A stretch of DNA of 35,673 nt from Aquipseudomonas alcaligenes NBRC 14159. Its GTDB lineage: Bacteria; Pseudomonadota; Gammaproteobacteria; Pseudomonadales; Pseudomonadaceae. How positions within the stretch are numbered: position 1 is the stretch's first letter; each line of letters starts with the position of its first letter. Positions 8,588 through 15,976 of the stretch are shown one piece after another. Where the stretch lies: contig NZ_BATI01000045.1 of assembly GCF_000467105.1 (NCBI RefSeq), positions 1-35,673 of the forward strand. The letters are read 5' to 3'. Made by a program: the position numbers and the translations under genes. A model generated the notes under the pieces. It ran no database searches and was not told the origin of the DNA. It saw only the letters and a program-made list of their open reading frames with translations.

Positions 8588-9538
8588 TCAGTGGCCGCGC
8601 AGGCGCAGGCTGATTTCGCTGACCGCTGCCTCGTCGGCCTGCAGCCGTGCGGGCAGGAAGTCGCGCATGAATTCCACCCAGGTGCGGGTCTTGGCATCGA
8701 GGAACTGCCGCGACGGGTACAGCGCGTAGATGCCCAGCGGGAACAGCCGGTGGTTGGGCAGCACGCGCACCAGGCTACCGTCGCGCAGGCCGCCGACCGC
8801 CGAGTACAGCGGCAGCGCGCCGATACCGATGCCGGCCTTGATCGCCTCGGTCATGGCGTCGGCGGTGTTGACCTGGAACGGCGTCTGGCGGATCTGCACC
8901 TGCTCCTGGCCGTCCGGGCCCTCGAACAGCCACTTGTCCAGGCCCATCACATTGTTGACCAGACGCAGGCAATGGTGCGCGCCCAGCTCGCTGACCTGGC
9001 GCGGCACGCCCTGGCGCGCCAGGTAGGCGGGCGAGGCGCACAGCACGCTGTAGGTACTGCCGAGGTGCTTGGAGATGAAACCCGAGTCGGGCAGCTCGCT
9101 GGCGATCACCACCGAGAGGTCGTAACCCTCGTCGAGCAGGTCGGTGTTGCGGTTGGCCAGGGTCAGCTCGAAGCCGACGTCCGCATGCTTCTGCTGGTAC
9201 TCGGCAATCGCCTTGATCAGGTAGTGCTGGCCGATGCCGGTCATTGCATGCACCTTGAGCACGCCGACCGGGTGGGCGTTGGCCTCGCCGGCCTCGGCTT
9301 CGGCTTCATCGATGTAGGCGAGGATCTGTTCGCAGCGCAGCAGGTAGCGCTGGCCCGCCTCGGTCAGGGCGATGCGCCGGGTGGTGCGGTGCAGCAGGCG
9401 GGTGCGCAGGTGGGTTTCCAGGGTGGCGACGGCGCGCGAGACATAGGAGGTGGTCAGTGACATGCGCTGGGCGGCGGCGGTGAAGCTGCCGGTCTCCGCC
9501 ACGCAGACGAAGGCGCGCATGTTGAAGAGGGTGTCCAT
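8588..9538 (-). CDS. LysR-type transcriptional regulator, likely controller of the divergent efflux operon
   Basis: A 316-residue LysR regulator of usual length. Residues 1-60 form the winged helix-turn-helix (FVCVAETGSFTAAAQRM, then LTTSYVSRAVATLE), followed by an effector-binding domain with the two alpha/beta lobes. Sequence flavour is that of the CrgA/AaeR-like branch, many of which respond to aromatic acids. It is transcribed away from the outer-membrane efflux gene at 9698 with a 159-base shared control region, the arrangement expected of a LysR activator and its target. The effector is unknown; by analogy with AaeR it could be an aromatic carboxylate, which is inference. Confidence 0.9.
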   Translation of the reverse strand: MDTLFNMRAFVCVAETGSFTAAAQRMSLTTSYVSRAVATLETHLRTRLLHRTTRRIALTEAGQRYLLRCEQILAYIDEAEAEAGEANAHPVGVLKVHAMTGIGQHYLIKAIAEYQQKHADVGFELTLANRNTDLLDEGYDLSVVIASELPDSGFISKHLGSTYSVLCASPAYLARQGVPRQVSELGAHHCLRLVNNVMGLDKWLFEGPDGQEQVQIRQTPFQVNTADAMTEAIKAGIGIGALPLYSAVGGLRDGSLVRVLPNHRLFPLGIYALYPSRQFLDAKTRTWVEFMRDFLPARLQADEAAVSEISLRLRGH

Positions 9539-9593
9539 GAAGGGTTCCGCTGGGGAGGGAGAGGAATTCTGTCACCGAAGTCTAGCCGTGATT

Positions 9594-9613
9594 ATTGCTA
9601 TTTCAGTACACAA
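9594..9613. promoter_or_regulatory. Candidate LysR operator between regulator and efflux operon
   Basis: ATTG and CAAT form a short dyad separated by 12 bases within the shared control region, with LysR-like T-N11-A spacing inside it. The region around it is AT-rich compared with its flanks. Half sites are short, so this could be chance. Confidence 0.3.
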
Positions 9614-9697
9614 TCCATCATCTAACCCTGCGCTTATCCGCCGCACGCAGCCCCTCTAGAATCGCGGCCTTCCCGGCTGTTCTCTGGATGTAGCGCA

Positions 9698-11200
9698 GTG
9701 CCCCGCACCCCTTGGCCGCTTCTCGTGCGTGCCAGTCTGTTGACCCTTTTCTGCCTGCTCGGCGCCTGTATCGACAGCAGCGGCATCCTGCCCCAGGGAC
9801 GCCGTCTGGCGGCGCAGCAGCTCGACCCCGGCGCCGACCTGCGTCGCGCCGAGCGCGAGGCGGCCTGGCCGCAGGCACGCTGGTGGCAGGCCTACGGCGA
9901 TGCCCAGCTGGACGCCTGGATGACCCAGGCGCTGGCCAGCAGCCCGAGTCTGGGCCAGGCCGCGGCGCGGGTGCGGCGGGCGCGTGCCCTGGCCGGCGTG
10001 GTGGAAGCGGCGGAAGCGCCGCAGCTGGAGCTGCAGGCCAGCGCACAGCGCCAGCGCTGGCCGGATGACTACTTCTACGGCCCCGGCGTGCTCGGCCGCA
10101 CGAGCAGCTGGAACAACAGTGCCCAGCTCGGTTTCAGCTACGACCTCGACCTCTGGGGCCGCGAGCGCAGCCGCAGCCGCCAGGCCATCGACCAGGCGCG
10201 CCAGACGGTGGCCGAGGCGCGCCTGGCGACGCTGGAGCTGCAGGGCAACCTGGTGCGCAGCTATATACGCCTGGCCCTGCAGTACGCCGAGCTGGATATC
10301 GCCGGCGCGCTGCTGGAGCAGCAGCAGGCGCTGCTGCGCCTGGCCCGGCGGCGCCTGCACGACGGCATCGGCACGCAGCTGGACGTCAGCCAGGCCGAGC
10401 AGCCGCTGGCGGAGAGCCGGCGGCAGATCGATGCGCTGCACGAGGCCATCGTCCTGAGCGGACACCAGCTGGCCGTGCTGGCCGGGCAGGGGCCTGGGGC
10501 CGGTGAACGCCTGCGCCGGCCAAGCCTGTCGCTGCAACGTCCGCCCGGCCTGCCGGCGCAGCTGCCGCTGGACCTGCTCGGCCATCGCCCGGACCTGCAG
10601 GCGCGGCGCTGGCAGGTGGCCGCCGCCGCGCGCGGCATCGAGGTGGCCAGGGCCGACTTCTACCCGAATGTCGAGCTGCGCGCCGCGCTCGGGGGCAGCG
10701 CGACCCAGGGCGGCCTGCTCGACGTGCTGCACTACGACAAGCTGACCTACCACCTGGGGCCGGCGCTGAGCCTGCCGCTGTACGACGGCGGGCGTCGCCG
10801 CGGCGAGCTGGGCGTGGCCAGCGCCGACTATGACCTGGCCGTGCAGCAGTACAACCAGAGCCTGCTGCAGGCCCTGCAGCAGGTGGCCGACGCTCTGGCG
10901 CGGCAGCATTCGCTGGCCCAACAGGCGCAGTTGGCCGCCGAGGCGGTGCGGGTGGCGCGGCGTAGCAGCGAGCTGGCGCTGCTTGCCCAGCAGCGCGGGC
11001 TGACCGGTTTCGACGCGGTGCTGCAGAGCCAGCTGCCGCTGCTCGAACGCCAGCGCGTCGAGCAGCAGGTGCGCGCCGCCCAGCTCGCCGCCCAGGCCGA
11101 CCTGCTCCTGACCCTGGGTGGCGGCGTGCGCCCGGACGGCCCGCCCGAGTCCGCCCTGTCCACGCAGCCACCGCGCCTGCGCCTGCTTCCCCAGCCCTGA
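9698..11200 (+). CDS. Outer-membrane efflux lipoprotein (TolC/NodT-type channel)
   Basis: This 500-residue protein is an outer-membrane factor of the OprM/NodT family, forming the trimeric exit duct of a tripartite pump. It starts with GTG and has a lipoprotein signal with lipobox L-G-A-C, so C24 is the lipidated residue. Two OEP repeats follow, rich in long Ala/Gln/Leu/Arg helices, with strand segments such as SYDLDLWGRERSRSR and LSLPLYDGGRRRGEL that are signatures of this family. The C-terminal tail is Pro-rich. A GGA sits 9 bases ahead of the GTG. It opens a four-gene operon; the FUSC pump starts 8 bases after its stop. Confidence 0.93.
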   Translation: MPRTPWPLLVRASLLTLFCLLGACIDSSGILPQGRRLAAQQLDPGADLRRAEREAAWPQARWWQAYGDAQLDAWMTQALASSPSLGQAAARVRRARALAGVVEAAEAPQLELQASAQRQRWPDDYFYGPGVLGRTSSWNNSAQLGFSYDLDLWGRERSRSRQAIDQARQTVAEARLATLELQGNLVRSYIRLALQYAELDIAGALLEQQQALLRLARRRLHDGIGTQLDVSQAEQPLAESRRQIDALHEAIVLSGHQLAVLAGQGPGAGERLRRPSLSLQRPPGLPAQLPLDLLGHRPDLQARRWQVAAAARGIEVARADFYPNVELRAALGGSATQGGLLDVLHYDKLTYHLGPALSLPLYDGGRRRGELGVASADYDLAVQQYNQSLLQALQQVADALARQHSLAQQAQLAAEAVRVARRSSELALLAQQRGLTGFDAVLQSQLPLLERQRVEQQVRAAQLAAQADLLLTLGGGVRPDGPPESALSTQPPRLRLLPQP

Positions 11201-11208
11201 GAATTTCC

Positions 11209-13347
11209 ATGCCGCATTCCCTGCACGCCGCGCTGACCGACTGGGCGCGCCCCTGGCTCTTCGTCGCCAAGGTCCTGCTCAGCGCCTTTTTCGCCCTCTG
11301 GCTGGCCTACCGCCTGCAGTTGCCGCAGCCGAGCACGGTGCTGGCAACGGTGTTCATCGTTACCCAGACGCAGAGCGGCCAGGTGCTGGCCAAGAGTTTC
11401 TACCGGCTGGTCGGCACCCTGCTCGGGCTGGTGGTGATGGTGCTGCTGATCGCCCTGTTCAACCAGGAGCGGGTGCCGTTCATGCTCAGTCTGGCGCTGT
11501 GGATCGGCCTGTGTACCGCCGGCGCCGCGCGCTACCGCGACTTTCGCGGCTATGCCTGCGTGCTGGCCGGCTACACCGCGCTGATGATCGGCCTGCCAGC
11601 CAGCCAGGCGCCCGAACAGGCCTTTATGCAGGCGCTGTGGCGGGTGCTGGAGATCGTCCTCGGCATTCTCTGTGCCGGCCTGGTGCATGGCCTGCTGCTG
11701 CCGCAGCGCAGCAGCGATGAGTTGCGCAGCCGCCTGCAGGAGCGTTTTCGCGAGTTCGCCGACTTCGCCTGCGCAGGGTTGCGCGGCCAGCTCGACCAGC
11801 AGCGCTTCGAGAGCAGCAACGTGCGCTTTGCTGCGGCGGCGGTGAGCCTGGAGAACCTGCGCAGCGCCACCGCCTTCGAGGACCCGCACATGCGCCTGCG
11901 GCATGGCCGGCTAGGGCGCCTGAACAACGAGTTCATGGTGCTGTCGACGCGCTTCCACGGCTTGCATCAACTGCTCCAGCGCCTCGCCGGGGCCAGCGGC
12001 CAGCGGGTGTGCGAGGCGCTGCAGCCGAGCCTCAGCGAAGTCGATGCGCTGCTCGCGCCGCTGCACCTGCGGCCGTGCAGCGAAGCCGATGCGGTGCGCC
12101 TGGCCGCGGGCCTGGAAGCGGCCAAGCCGGTGCTGATGCAGCGCATCCGCGAGGGCCGCACGCACTTGCTGATGGGCGCGCCTGATGAGGCGCAGCGGCT
12201 CGACTACGACACCGCCGCCGAGCTGCTCTATCGCTTCCTCGACGACCTGCATGCCTACCTGCAGACCCATGCCTCGCTGCTCGACCACCGGCACGCGCGC
12301 GAGGACTGGCAGGAGCGTTTCCGCCCGCGCGCCAACAGTGCGGCGGCGGCCGTGGCCGGAGTGCGCAGCGCGTTGCTGATGTTGCTGCTCGGGCTGTTCT
12401 GGATGGCCAGCGCCTGGCCCAGCGGCGCGACCTTCACCCTGACCGCCGGCATGGTCGCGGCGCTGGCGGCCAGCTCGTCGAACCCGCGGCGGCTGTCCTG
12501 GCAGATTGGCTGCGGCGCCCTTGGCGGTGCCTGCCTGGGCGTGCTGCTGACCTTCCGCGTGCTGCCCTGGGTCGAGGGTTTCGTCCTGCTCTGCTGTGCG
12601 CTGGCACCGGTGTTCGCCCTGGGTGCCTGGCTCTGCGCGCGGCCACGCACGGCCGGCTATGGCCTGGGCCTGCTGATGTGGTTCTGCATGCTGGCGCTGC
12701 CGGCCAACCAGACCCTGTTCGACCCCCTGCGCATGTTCAACGAATACCTCGCCGCGCTGCTCGCCATGGGCCTGGCGACGCTGGCCGCCGGCGTGATCCT
12801 GCCGCCCGACCGGCCCTGGTTGTGGCAGCGCCTGGAGCGTGACCTGCGCCTGTGCGTGGTGCAGGCGGTGCGCGGGCGCCTGCGTGGTCTGGTCGGCGAG
12901 TTCGAGAGCGGCACGCGTGACCTGTTCAGCCAGGCCTATGCCTTCTCCACGGGGCGTAGCGACGTGCAGCGCCGGCTGCTGCGCTGGATGTTCAGCGTGC
13001 AGGAGATCGGCCACGCGCTGATCGAGCTGCGCCTGGAGCAGGCACGCCTGCCGGCGCTGGACTGCTACGCCGAATCGATGCCCTGGCGGCACTCCGTGCG
13101 CCTGCTTGGGCGGGCGCTGATCCGCCTGTTCGCCCAGCCCGGCGAGGCCAACCGGCAGCGCGCCCTGCATGCGGTGGAGCAGGCCATCGATACCCTGCGC
13201 GCCACCGCCGAGCCCTGCGCGCCGCAGTTCGACAGATCGCCGTTGCGGCGCATGCTCAGCTACCTGCATTTCATCCGCAGCGCGCTGCTCGACCCGCTAT
13301 CGCCGCTGCGCAGCAGCGACCTCGGGAGCTTCGCCCATGCCGCGTGA
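11209..13347 (+). CDS. FUSC/AaeB-like inner-membrane efflux pump
   Basis: The 712-residue protein has the layout of the fusaric-acid-resistance/aromatic acid exporter family. An N-terminal block of membrane helices (about residues 15-165) and a second block (about 385-545) are separated by and followed by hydrophilic helical cytoplasmic domains. AaeB of Escherichia coli exports hydroxylated aromatic acids; the substrate here is not shown by the sequence. The next gene, encoding a DUF1656 protein, overlaps its last 11 bases, and adaptor and outer-membrane genes complete the pump. Together with the divergent LysR gene this is a self-contained, inducible export system. Confidence 0.92.
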   Translation: MPHSLHAALTDWARPWLFVAKVLLSAFFALWLAYRLQLPQPSTVLATVFIVTQTQSGQVLAKSFYRLVGTLLGLVVMVLLIALFNQERVPFMLSLALWIGLCTAGAARYRDFRGYACVLAGYTALMIGLPASQAPEQAFMQALWRVLEIVLGILCAGLVHGLLLPQRSSDELRSRLQERFREFADFACAGLRGQLDQQRFESSNVRFAAAAVSLENLRSATAFEDPHMRLRHGRLGRLNNEFMVLSTRFHGLHQLLQRLAGASGQRVCEALQPSLSEVDALLAPLHLRPCSEADAVRLAAGLEAAKPVLMQRIREGRTHLLMGAPDEAQRLDYDTAAELLYRFLDDLHAYLQTHASLLDHRHAREDWQERFRPRANSAAAAVAGVRSALLMLLLGLFWMASAWPSGATFTLTAGMVAALAASSSNPRRLSWQIGCGALGGACLGVLLTFRVLPWVEGFVLLCCALAPVFALGAWLCARPRTAGYGLGLLMWFCMLALPANQTLFDPLRMFNEYLAALLAMGLATLAAGVILPPDRPWLWQRLERDLRLCVVQAVRGRLRGLVGEFESGTRDLFSQAYAFSTGRSDVQRRLLRWMFSVQEIGHALIELRLEQARLPALDCYAESMPWRHSVRLLGRALIRLFAQPGEANRQRALHAVEQAIDTLRATAEPCAPQFDRSPLRRMLSYLHFIRSALLDPLSPLRSSDLGSFAHAA

Positions 13348-13537
13348 GGTGGCCCTGTTCGGCCTGTACCTGCCGAGCCTGACCCTGCTGTTCCTGCTGA
13401 CCCTGCCGCTGGCCTGGGCGCTGGACCGGCTGTTCGCCTGGCGCGGCCTGTACCGCCATGCCTGGCACCCGACGCTGCTGCGCGTGAGCCTGTTCACCTG
13501 CCTCTACTGCGCCCTGGCGCTGACCATCTATCACTGA
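13337..13537 (+). CDS. DUF1656 small membrane protein (AaeX-like)
   Basis: This 66-residue protein has two hydrophobic helices (about 8-28 and 46-63) separated by a basic loop, and the MPREVALFGLYLPSL opening typical of DUF1656. The ATG at 13337 lies inside the end of the pump gene, an 11-base overlap that implies translational coupling. DUF1656 proteins nearly always sit between a FUSC pump and a HlyD adaptor, as here; their exact role is unknown, probably an accessory pump subunit. Confidence 0.9.
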   Translation: MPREVALFGLYLPSLTLLFLLTLPLAWALDRLFAWRGLYRHAWHPTLLRVSLFTCLYCALALTIYH

Positions 13538-13557
13538 CCCTTTAGCAGAGAAACAGC

Positions 13558-14454
13558 ATGTCCTCGAAACGTCTCGTCAGCGTCTGCGCGACCCTGTTGC
13601 TCTTCGGCCTGGCCGTGCTGCTGGTGCGCAGCCTGTGGCTGCACTACATGGATGCCCCCTGGAGCCGCGATGGCCGGGTACGCGCCGACATCATCAATAT
13701 CGCCCCGGATGTTGCCGGCCTGGTGGTCGAGGTGGCCGTGCGCGATAACCAGCAGGTGGCCAAGGGCGACCTGCTGCTGCGCATCGACCCGGCCCACTAC
13801 CGGCTCGCCGTGCAGCAGGCCGAGGCGCTGCTGGCGGCGCGCCAGGCGGCGCTGGCGATGCGTACGGTGAACGCGCGCCGGCGCGCGGACATGGACGACC
13901 TGGTGGTGTCACGCGAGAGCCGCGAGGACGCCGGCCACCTGGCCGCTGCGGCCCTGGCCGAGTACCGGCAGGCCCAGGCCCAGCTGGAAGCCGCCCGGCT
14001 CGACCTGCAACGCACCGAGGTACGCGCCACGGCGGCCGGCTACATCACCAACCTCAGCGTGTTCGTCGGTGACTATGTGCGTGTCGGCGAAGCCAGCATG
14101 GCCCTGGTCGACAGCGGCTCGTTCTACGTCAACGGCTACTTCGAGGAAACCCGCCTGCCGCGCATTCGCGTTGGCGCGCCGGTGCAGCTGCGGATGATGA
14201 GCGGCGAGCGCCTGCGCGGGCATGTCGACAGCATCGCCCGTGGCATCTACGACCGCGACAACCCGCAGAGCCGCGAGCTGACCGCCGACGTCAACCCGAC
14301 CTTCAACTGGGTGCGCCTGGCCCAGCGGGTGCCGGTGCGCATCCAGCTCGACGAGGTGCCGCCGGGGCTGCAGCTGGCCGCCGGAATGACCTGCACCCTG
14401 GTAGTCGGCGAAGCCGACGAGACGCCCGACGAATTGTTGTTCAGCCTGCAATAG
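13558..14454 (+). CDS. HlyD/AaeA-type periplasmic adaptor of the efflux pump
   Basis: A 298-residue membrane fusion protein. One N-terminal membrane helix (about residues 8-28) is followed by a lipoyl-like half with VAVRDNQQVAKGDLLLRIDP, an alpha-helical hairpin rich in Ala/Gln/Arg (about 80-145), the second lipoyl half (VRATAAGYITNLSVFVGDYV), and a beta-barrel domain with YFEETRLPRIRVGAPVQ. This order is that of AaeA/EmrA adaptors, which link the inner-membrane pump to the outer-membrane channel. It begins 20 bases after the DUF1656 gene and ends the operon. Confidence 0.93.
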   Translation: MSSKRLVSVCATLLLFGLAVLLVRSLWLHYMDAPWSRDGRVRADIINIAPDVAGLVVEVAVRDNQQVAKGDLLLRIDPAHYRLAVQQAEALLAARQAALAMRTVNARRRADMDDLVVSRESREDAGHLAAAALAEYRQAQAQLEAARLDLQRTEVRATAAGYITNLSVFVGDYVRVGEASMALVDSGSFYVNGYFEETRLPRIRVGAPVQLRMMSGERLRGHVDSIARGIYDRDNPQSRELTADVNPTFNWVRLAQRVPVRIQLDEVPPGLQLAAGMTCTLVVGEADETPDELLFSLQ

Positions 14455-14569
14455 TGCTTGCGCACATCGCGCGTATATCGCTGCCGGGGCGCCACCTAAA
14501 ATGGTCCCGCCTCCCACGATGAGGCGCAGCCGCCAGGGGCTTCCCTCTACCGGGCCCATCTGGCGGCGA

Positions 14570-14606
14570 CTTCGGCCGCCGCTACCGGCGCGGCCGAAGA
14601 CCTTTT
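14570..14606 (+). terminator. Possible terminator or leader hairpin before the DUF2790 gene
   Basis: A 10-bp perfect stem (CTTCGGCCGC / GCGGCCGAAG) with a 10-base loop, followed after three bases by TTTT. It lies 116 bases after the efflux operon and only 24 bases before the next start codon, so it could end the operon or affect translation of the downstream gene. Confidence 0.45.
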
Positions 14607-14629
14607 CCCTGTCTTCAGGAATACTGCCG

Positions 14630-14893
14630 ATGAGAGCTTTTACCCTGCTGGCCCTGGCCGGCCTGACCCCGTTCGCCTTCGCGGCGCAGCCTGCGCACGA
14701 CAGCACGACTGAGCAACCGCCCGTGGAAGTCTATGTCTACGGCATGCAGCTGGACGTGGCGCATGTGATTGCCACCACCGATGTGTCGAGAGTCTGCGGC
14801 GTGACCTCGTCGATCATGACCTACGAGGACCACCAGGGCCGCGTGCACCGCCTGCAGTACCGGGTACAGGGCGGCGGCTGCATCGACGGCTGA
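14630..14893 (+). CDS. DUF2790 small periplasmic protein
   Basis: An 87-residue protein with a signal peptide (MRAFTLLALAGLTPFAFA, then AQP). The mature part carries YVYGMQLDVAHVIATTDVSRVCGV and ends with GGGC near the C-terminus, the conserved pattern of DUF2790, a family seen mainly in pseudomonads. Two cysteines may pair. AGGA at 14617-14620 supports this ATG; an in-frame ATG at 14501 would add 43 unlikely residues. Function of the family is unknown; expression in response to metals or stress has been seen for some relatives, but nothing here proves it. Confidence 0.85.
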   Translation: MRAFTLLALAGLTPFAFAAQPAHDSTTEQPPVEVYVYGMQLDVAHVIATTDVSRVCGVTSSIMTYEDHQGRVHRLQYRVQGGGCIDG

Positions 14894-14911
14894 ACGCCGT
14901 CACGCAGCACC

Positions 14912-14944
14912 CGATGCCCGGCCCAGTGCCGGGCATCGTCGTTT
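14912..14944 (+). terminator. Rho-independent terminator between DUF2790 gene and metR
   Basis: Stem CGATGCCCGGC (allowing the outer C-G pair) with a CCAGT loop and its complement, then GTCG TTTT leading towards the metR stop codon. The T-run follows the plus-strand hairpin, so it mainly serves the DUF2790 gene. Confidence 0.75.
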
Positions 14945-15865
14945 TCAGCCACGTGCCGCGCTGACGCCTTCGAGGGTGGCGAACGAGGTGTCCTTGGCGG
15001 TCAGCAGGAAGTCGCGCATGAAGGGGGCATCGAGCATGTCGGCGCGGATGGCGGCGAACAGGGTGCAGTACAGGCCCTTGTCGCCCAGGCGCTTGGCGGT
15101 GACGTAGCCGCGCGAGCTGTATTCGTGCAGTGCCCAGTTGGGCAGGCAGCATACGCCGCGGCCCGATGCCACCAGCTGCATCATCATCACCGTCAGCTCC
15201 GAGGTGCGCACCTGCGCCGGTTCGATGTCGGCTGGCTCGAGGAAGCGGGTGAAGATGTCCAGGCGGTCGCGGTCGATCGGGTAGGTGATCAGCGTCTCGC
15301 GCTCCAGGTCCTCGGGCTGCACGTAGGGGCGGCTGGCCAGGGCGTGCTGGTTTGCCACCGCCAGCAGCGCCTCGTAGGTGAACAGCGGCACGTAGGTGAT
15401 GCCGCTCATTTCCACCGGGTCGGACGTCACCACCAGGTCCAGGTCGCCGCGCGACAGCGCCGGTAGCGGCGCAAAGGAGAAGCCCGAGGCCAGGTCCAGC
15501 TCCACTTCCGGCCAGGCGTCGCGGAACTGGTCGATGGTCGGCATCAGCCACTGGAAGCAGCTGTGGCATTCGATGGCCATGTGCAGGCGGCCGGCAGTGC
15601 CACCGGCCAGGCGCGCCAGGTCACGTTCGGCGGCGCGCAGCTGCGGCAGCAGGCTGTCGGCCAGCTGCAGCAGGCGCAGGCCGGCGCTGGTGAAGCGCAC
15701 CGGCTTGGTCTTGCGCACGAACAGCTGCATGCCTAAGCGCTCCTCCAGCTCCTTGAACTGGTGGGACAGCGCCGACTGGGTCAGGTGCAGGCGCTCGGCG
15801 GCCTCTACCAGGCTGTCGGTCTCACGCAGGGCGTGCAGCGTCTTGAGGTGGCGCAATTCCAACAT
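14945..15865 (-). CDS. metR: MetR, LysR-type activator of methionine biosynthesis
   Basis: This 306-residue LysR regulator begins MLELRHLKTLHALRETDSL and has the helix-turn-helix AAERLHLTQSALSHQFKELE; both match MetR closely. The effector domain contains AIECHSCFQWLMP, where MetR senses homocysteine. MetR activates metE and other methionine genes. It is divergent from metE across a 111-base control region, the classical arrangement, and so probably autoregulates. Confidence 0.95.
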   Translation of the reverse strand: MLELRHLKTLHALRETDSLVEAAERLHLTQSALSHQFKELEERLGMQLFVRKTKPVRFTSAGLRLLQLADSLLPQLRAAERDLARLAGGTAGRLHMAIECHSCFQWLMPTIDQFRDAWPEVELDLASGFSFAPLPALSRGDLDLVVTSDPVEMSGITYVPLFTYEALLAVANQHALASRPYVQPEDLERETLITYPIDRDRLDIFTRFLEPADIEPAQVRTSELTVMMMQLVASGRGVCCLPNWALHEYSSRGYVTAKRLGDKGLYCTLFAAIRADMLDAPFMRDFLLTAKDTSFATLEGVSAARG

Positions 15866-15890
15866 GAGCGAATCTCAATGAATGAAACTT

Positions 15891-15901
15891 GTGATGATCA
15901 C
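15891..15901. promoter_or_regulatory. Palindrome in the metR-metE control region, candidate MetR site
   Basis: GTGATGATCAC is a perfect 11-base dyad 25 bases before the metR start, flanked by TGAA and CGAA. MetR sites in enterobacteria follow TGAA-N5-TTCA; this dyad is not identical to that, so the assignment rests on position and symmetry. Confidence 0.35.
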
Positions 15902-15976
15902 GAATAGGTTGAGTTTGTCTCATGATGCGCTCGGTGTCGAGAATGTGCGCCATTCACGAACACTGGAGACAGACAG

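Noticed and set aside
11911..13269. 452-codon minus-strand frame opposite the FUSC pump
   Set aside because: Gln/Ala/His-rich shadow; the plus strand is clearly a membrane pump within an operon.
15866..15976. Cobalamin riboswitch before metE
   Set aside because: The leader is too short and lacks a B12-box; regulation by MetR explains the layout.
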